Translations under genes and position numbers: made by a program
Shown: in pieces, positions 63,633 to 64,000 of the stretch
Layout: every line of letters starts with the position of its first letter
How positions within the stretch are numbered: the first letter of the stretch is position 1
The notes under the pieces: generated by a model
What the model was told of the DNA's origin: nothing
Database searches by the model: none
What the model saw: only the letters and a program-made list of their open reading frames with translations
NCBI RefSeq assembly: GCF_036324505.1
Contig: NC_086367.1
Coordinates: 18,774,578 to 18,838,577 of the forward strand
Direction: 5' to 3'
DNA: 64,000 nt
DNA from: Eleginops maclovinus
Lineage: Eukaryota > Chordata > Actinopteri > Perciformes > Eleginopidae

Positions 63633-64000
63633 CTATCTGGCCAGCTTGCTGGAGCACTTGCCCTCTCGGCTGCAGCTCTTTCCCCTGGACAGGTGGAAGG
63701 GGCCCGTGCGAGCCTGGCGGCTGCAGCAGGTTTCCTGGTGGTGAGGGTAGAAGCGGCGAGGAGGTGGCGAGCCGGAGAAGCTGGGAGGTGAGCGGCTGCG
63801 GCCCAGGCAACCCCCTCCCCCGGCTCCCCGGTGCTCGTGGCGGGAGGGCGAGGAGCTGACGGAGCGCTGCAGGGAAGAGGAGCTGCGCGGGGAGGCGCTG
63901 GAGCTGCGGTGGTGGTGTGGGGAGCTCGTCAGGCTGCAGACGCCCATCCTGGAGCCCCCGTGCTGGGCTGAGGAGCGGTGGTGGAGGGGGGAGCCCCGGG
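63633..64000 (-). CDS. ttbk2: C-terminal end of a Ser/Arg-rich protein, probably tau tubulin kinase 2 (partial)
   Basis: A minus-strand frame is open from the window edge to TAG at 63633-63635, about 121 residues, and continues beyond the window. It is Ser/Arg/Pro/His-rich (SSSASPRSSSSLQRSVSSSP, RSRSPPSFSGSPPPRRFYPH) and ends REGKCSSKLAR. The composition suits the basic Ser-rich C-terminal tail of TTBK1/2 kinases, and in human TTBK2 is the next gene beyond CDAN1 in the same orientation. TTBK2 phosphorylates centriolar proteins and starts ciliogenesis. No kinase domain lies in the window, so the name rests mainly on gene order. Fish may have two copies (a/b). Confidence 0.6.
   Translation of the reverse strand, partial: RGSPLHHRSSAQHGGSRMGVCSLTSSPHHHRSSSASPRSSSSLQRSVSSSPSRHEHRGAGGGGCLGRSRSPPSFSGSPPPRRFYPHHQETCCSRQARTGPFHLSRGKSCSREGKCSSKLAR

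Overview
The window is vertebrate nuclear DNA, almost certainly from a teleost fish. The evidence is spliced genes with GT-AG introns mostly of 0.1 to 1 kb, long CA/GT microsatellites, tRNA-derived SINE copies, L2-type LINE tails, and a complete Tc1-type transposon of a kind common in fish. Nothing bacterial, viral or organellar was seen. The species cannot be named from this sequence.

Three protein-coding genes lie head to tail on the minus strand. From right to left: (1) the 3' end of a gene most likely to be ttbk2 (tau tubulin kinase 2), with coding sequence at 63633-64000 and an apparent long 3' UTR down to about 59770; (2) a complete cdan1 (codanin-1) with 28 coding exons, 45893-58679, encoding about 1,325 residues; (3) a complete stard9 (kinesin-3 family motor with FHA and START domains, also called KIF16A) with 32 coding exons, 4880-44080, encoding about 3,508 residues. 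I built the exon models by hand. Every exon joins in phase, and every splice site is GT-AG except one GC-AG intron in cdan1. Left of stard9 (1-2900) I see only a possible CpG-rich promoter or first exon of an unidentified neighbour.

Layout: 1-2900 intergenic, with a CRE palindrome and a GC-rich patch; about 2950-4879 stard9 3' UTR; 4880-8304 START domain exons; 8455-9774 linker and coiled-coil exons; 10079-16651 one giant 6.6 kb exon; 17042-18394 coiled-coil exons; 18782-20493 FHA exons; 21369-44080 motor and neck exons, with introns 1-3 holding most of the repeats; 44081-45060 stard9 promoter and spacer; 45065-58679 cdan1; 58680-59765 cdan1 promoter and spacer; 59770-64000 ttbk2 tail.

Known roles: STARD9 is a microtubule plus-end motor needed for spindle-pole (pericentriolar material) cohesion, codanin-1 holds the histone chaperone ASF1 in the cytoplasm, and TTBK2 starts ciliogenesis at the mother centriole. 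They share a conserved neighbourhood (human 15q15) but not an operon-like function. Most notable observations: three single-base frame breaks in the giant stard9 exon, each repaired by one extra A in an A-run; an intact, apparently young Tc1 element inside cdan1 intron 24; a Gly/Ser loop where other kinesin-3 motors carry the lysine-rich K-loop; a GC-AG intron in cdan1; a strong CTCF-type motif in a stard9 intron; oppositely oriented SINE copies within the stard9 transcription unit; and a stard9 orientation that differs from the mammalian arrangement as I recall it. I found no convincing previously undescribed system.
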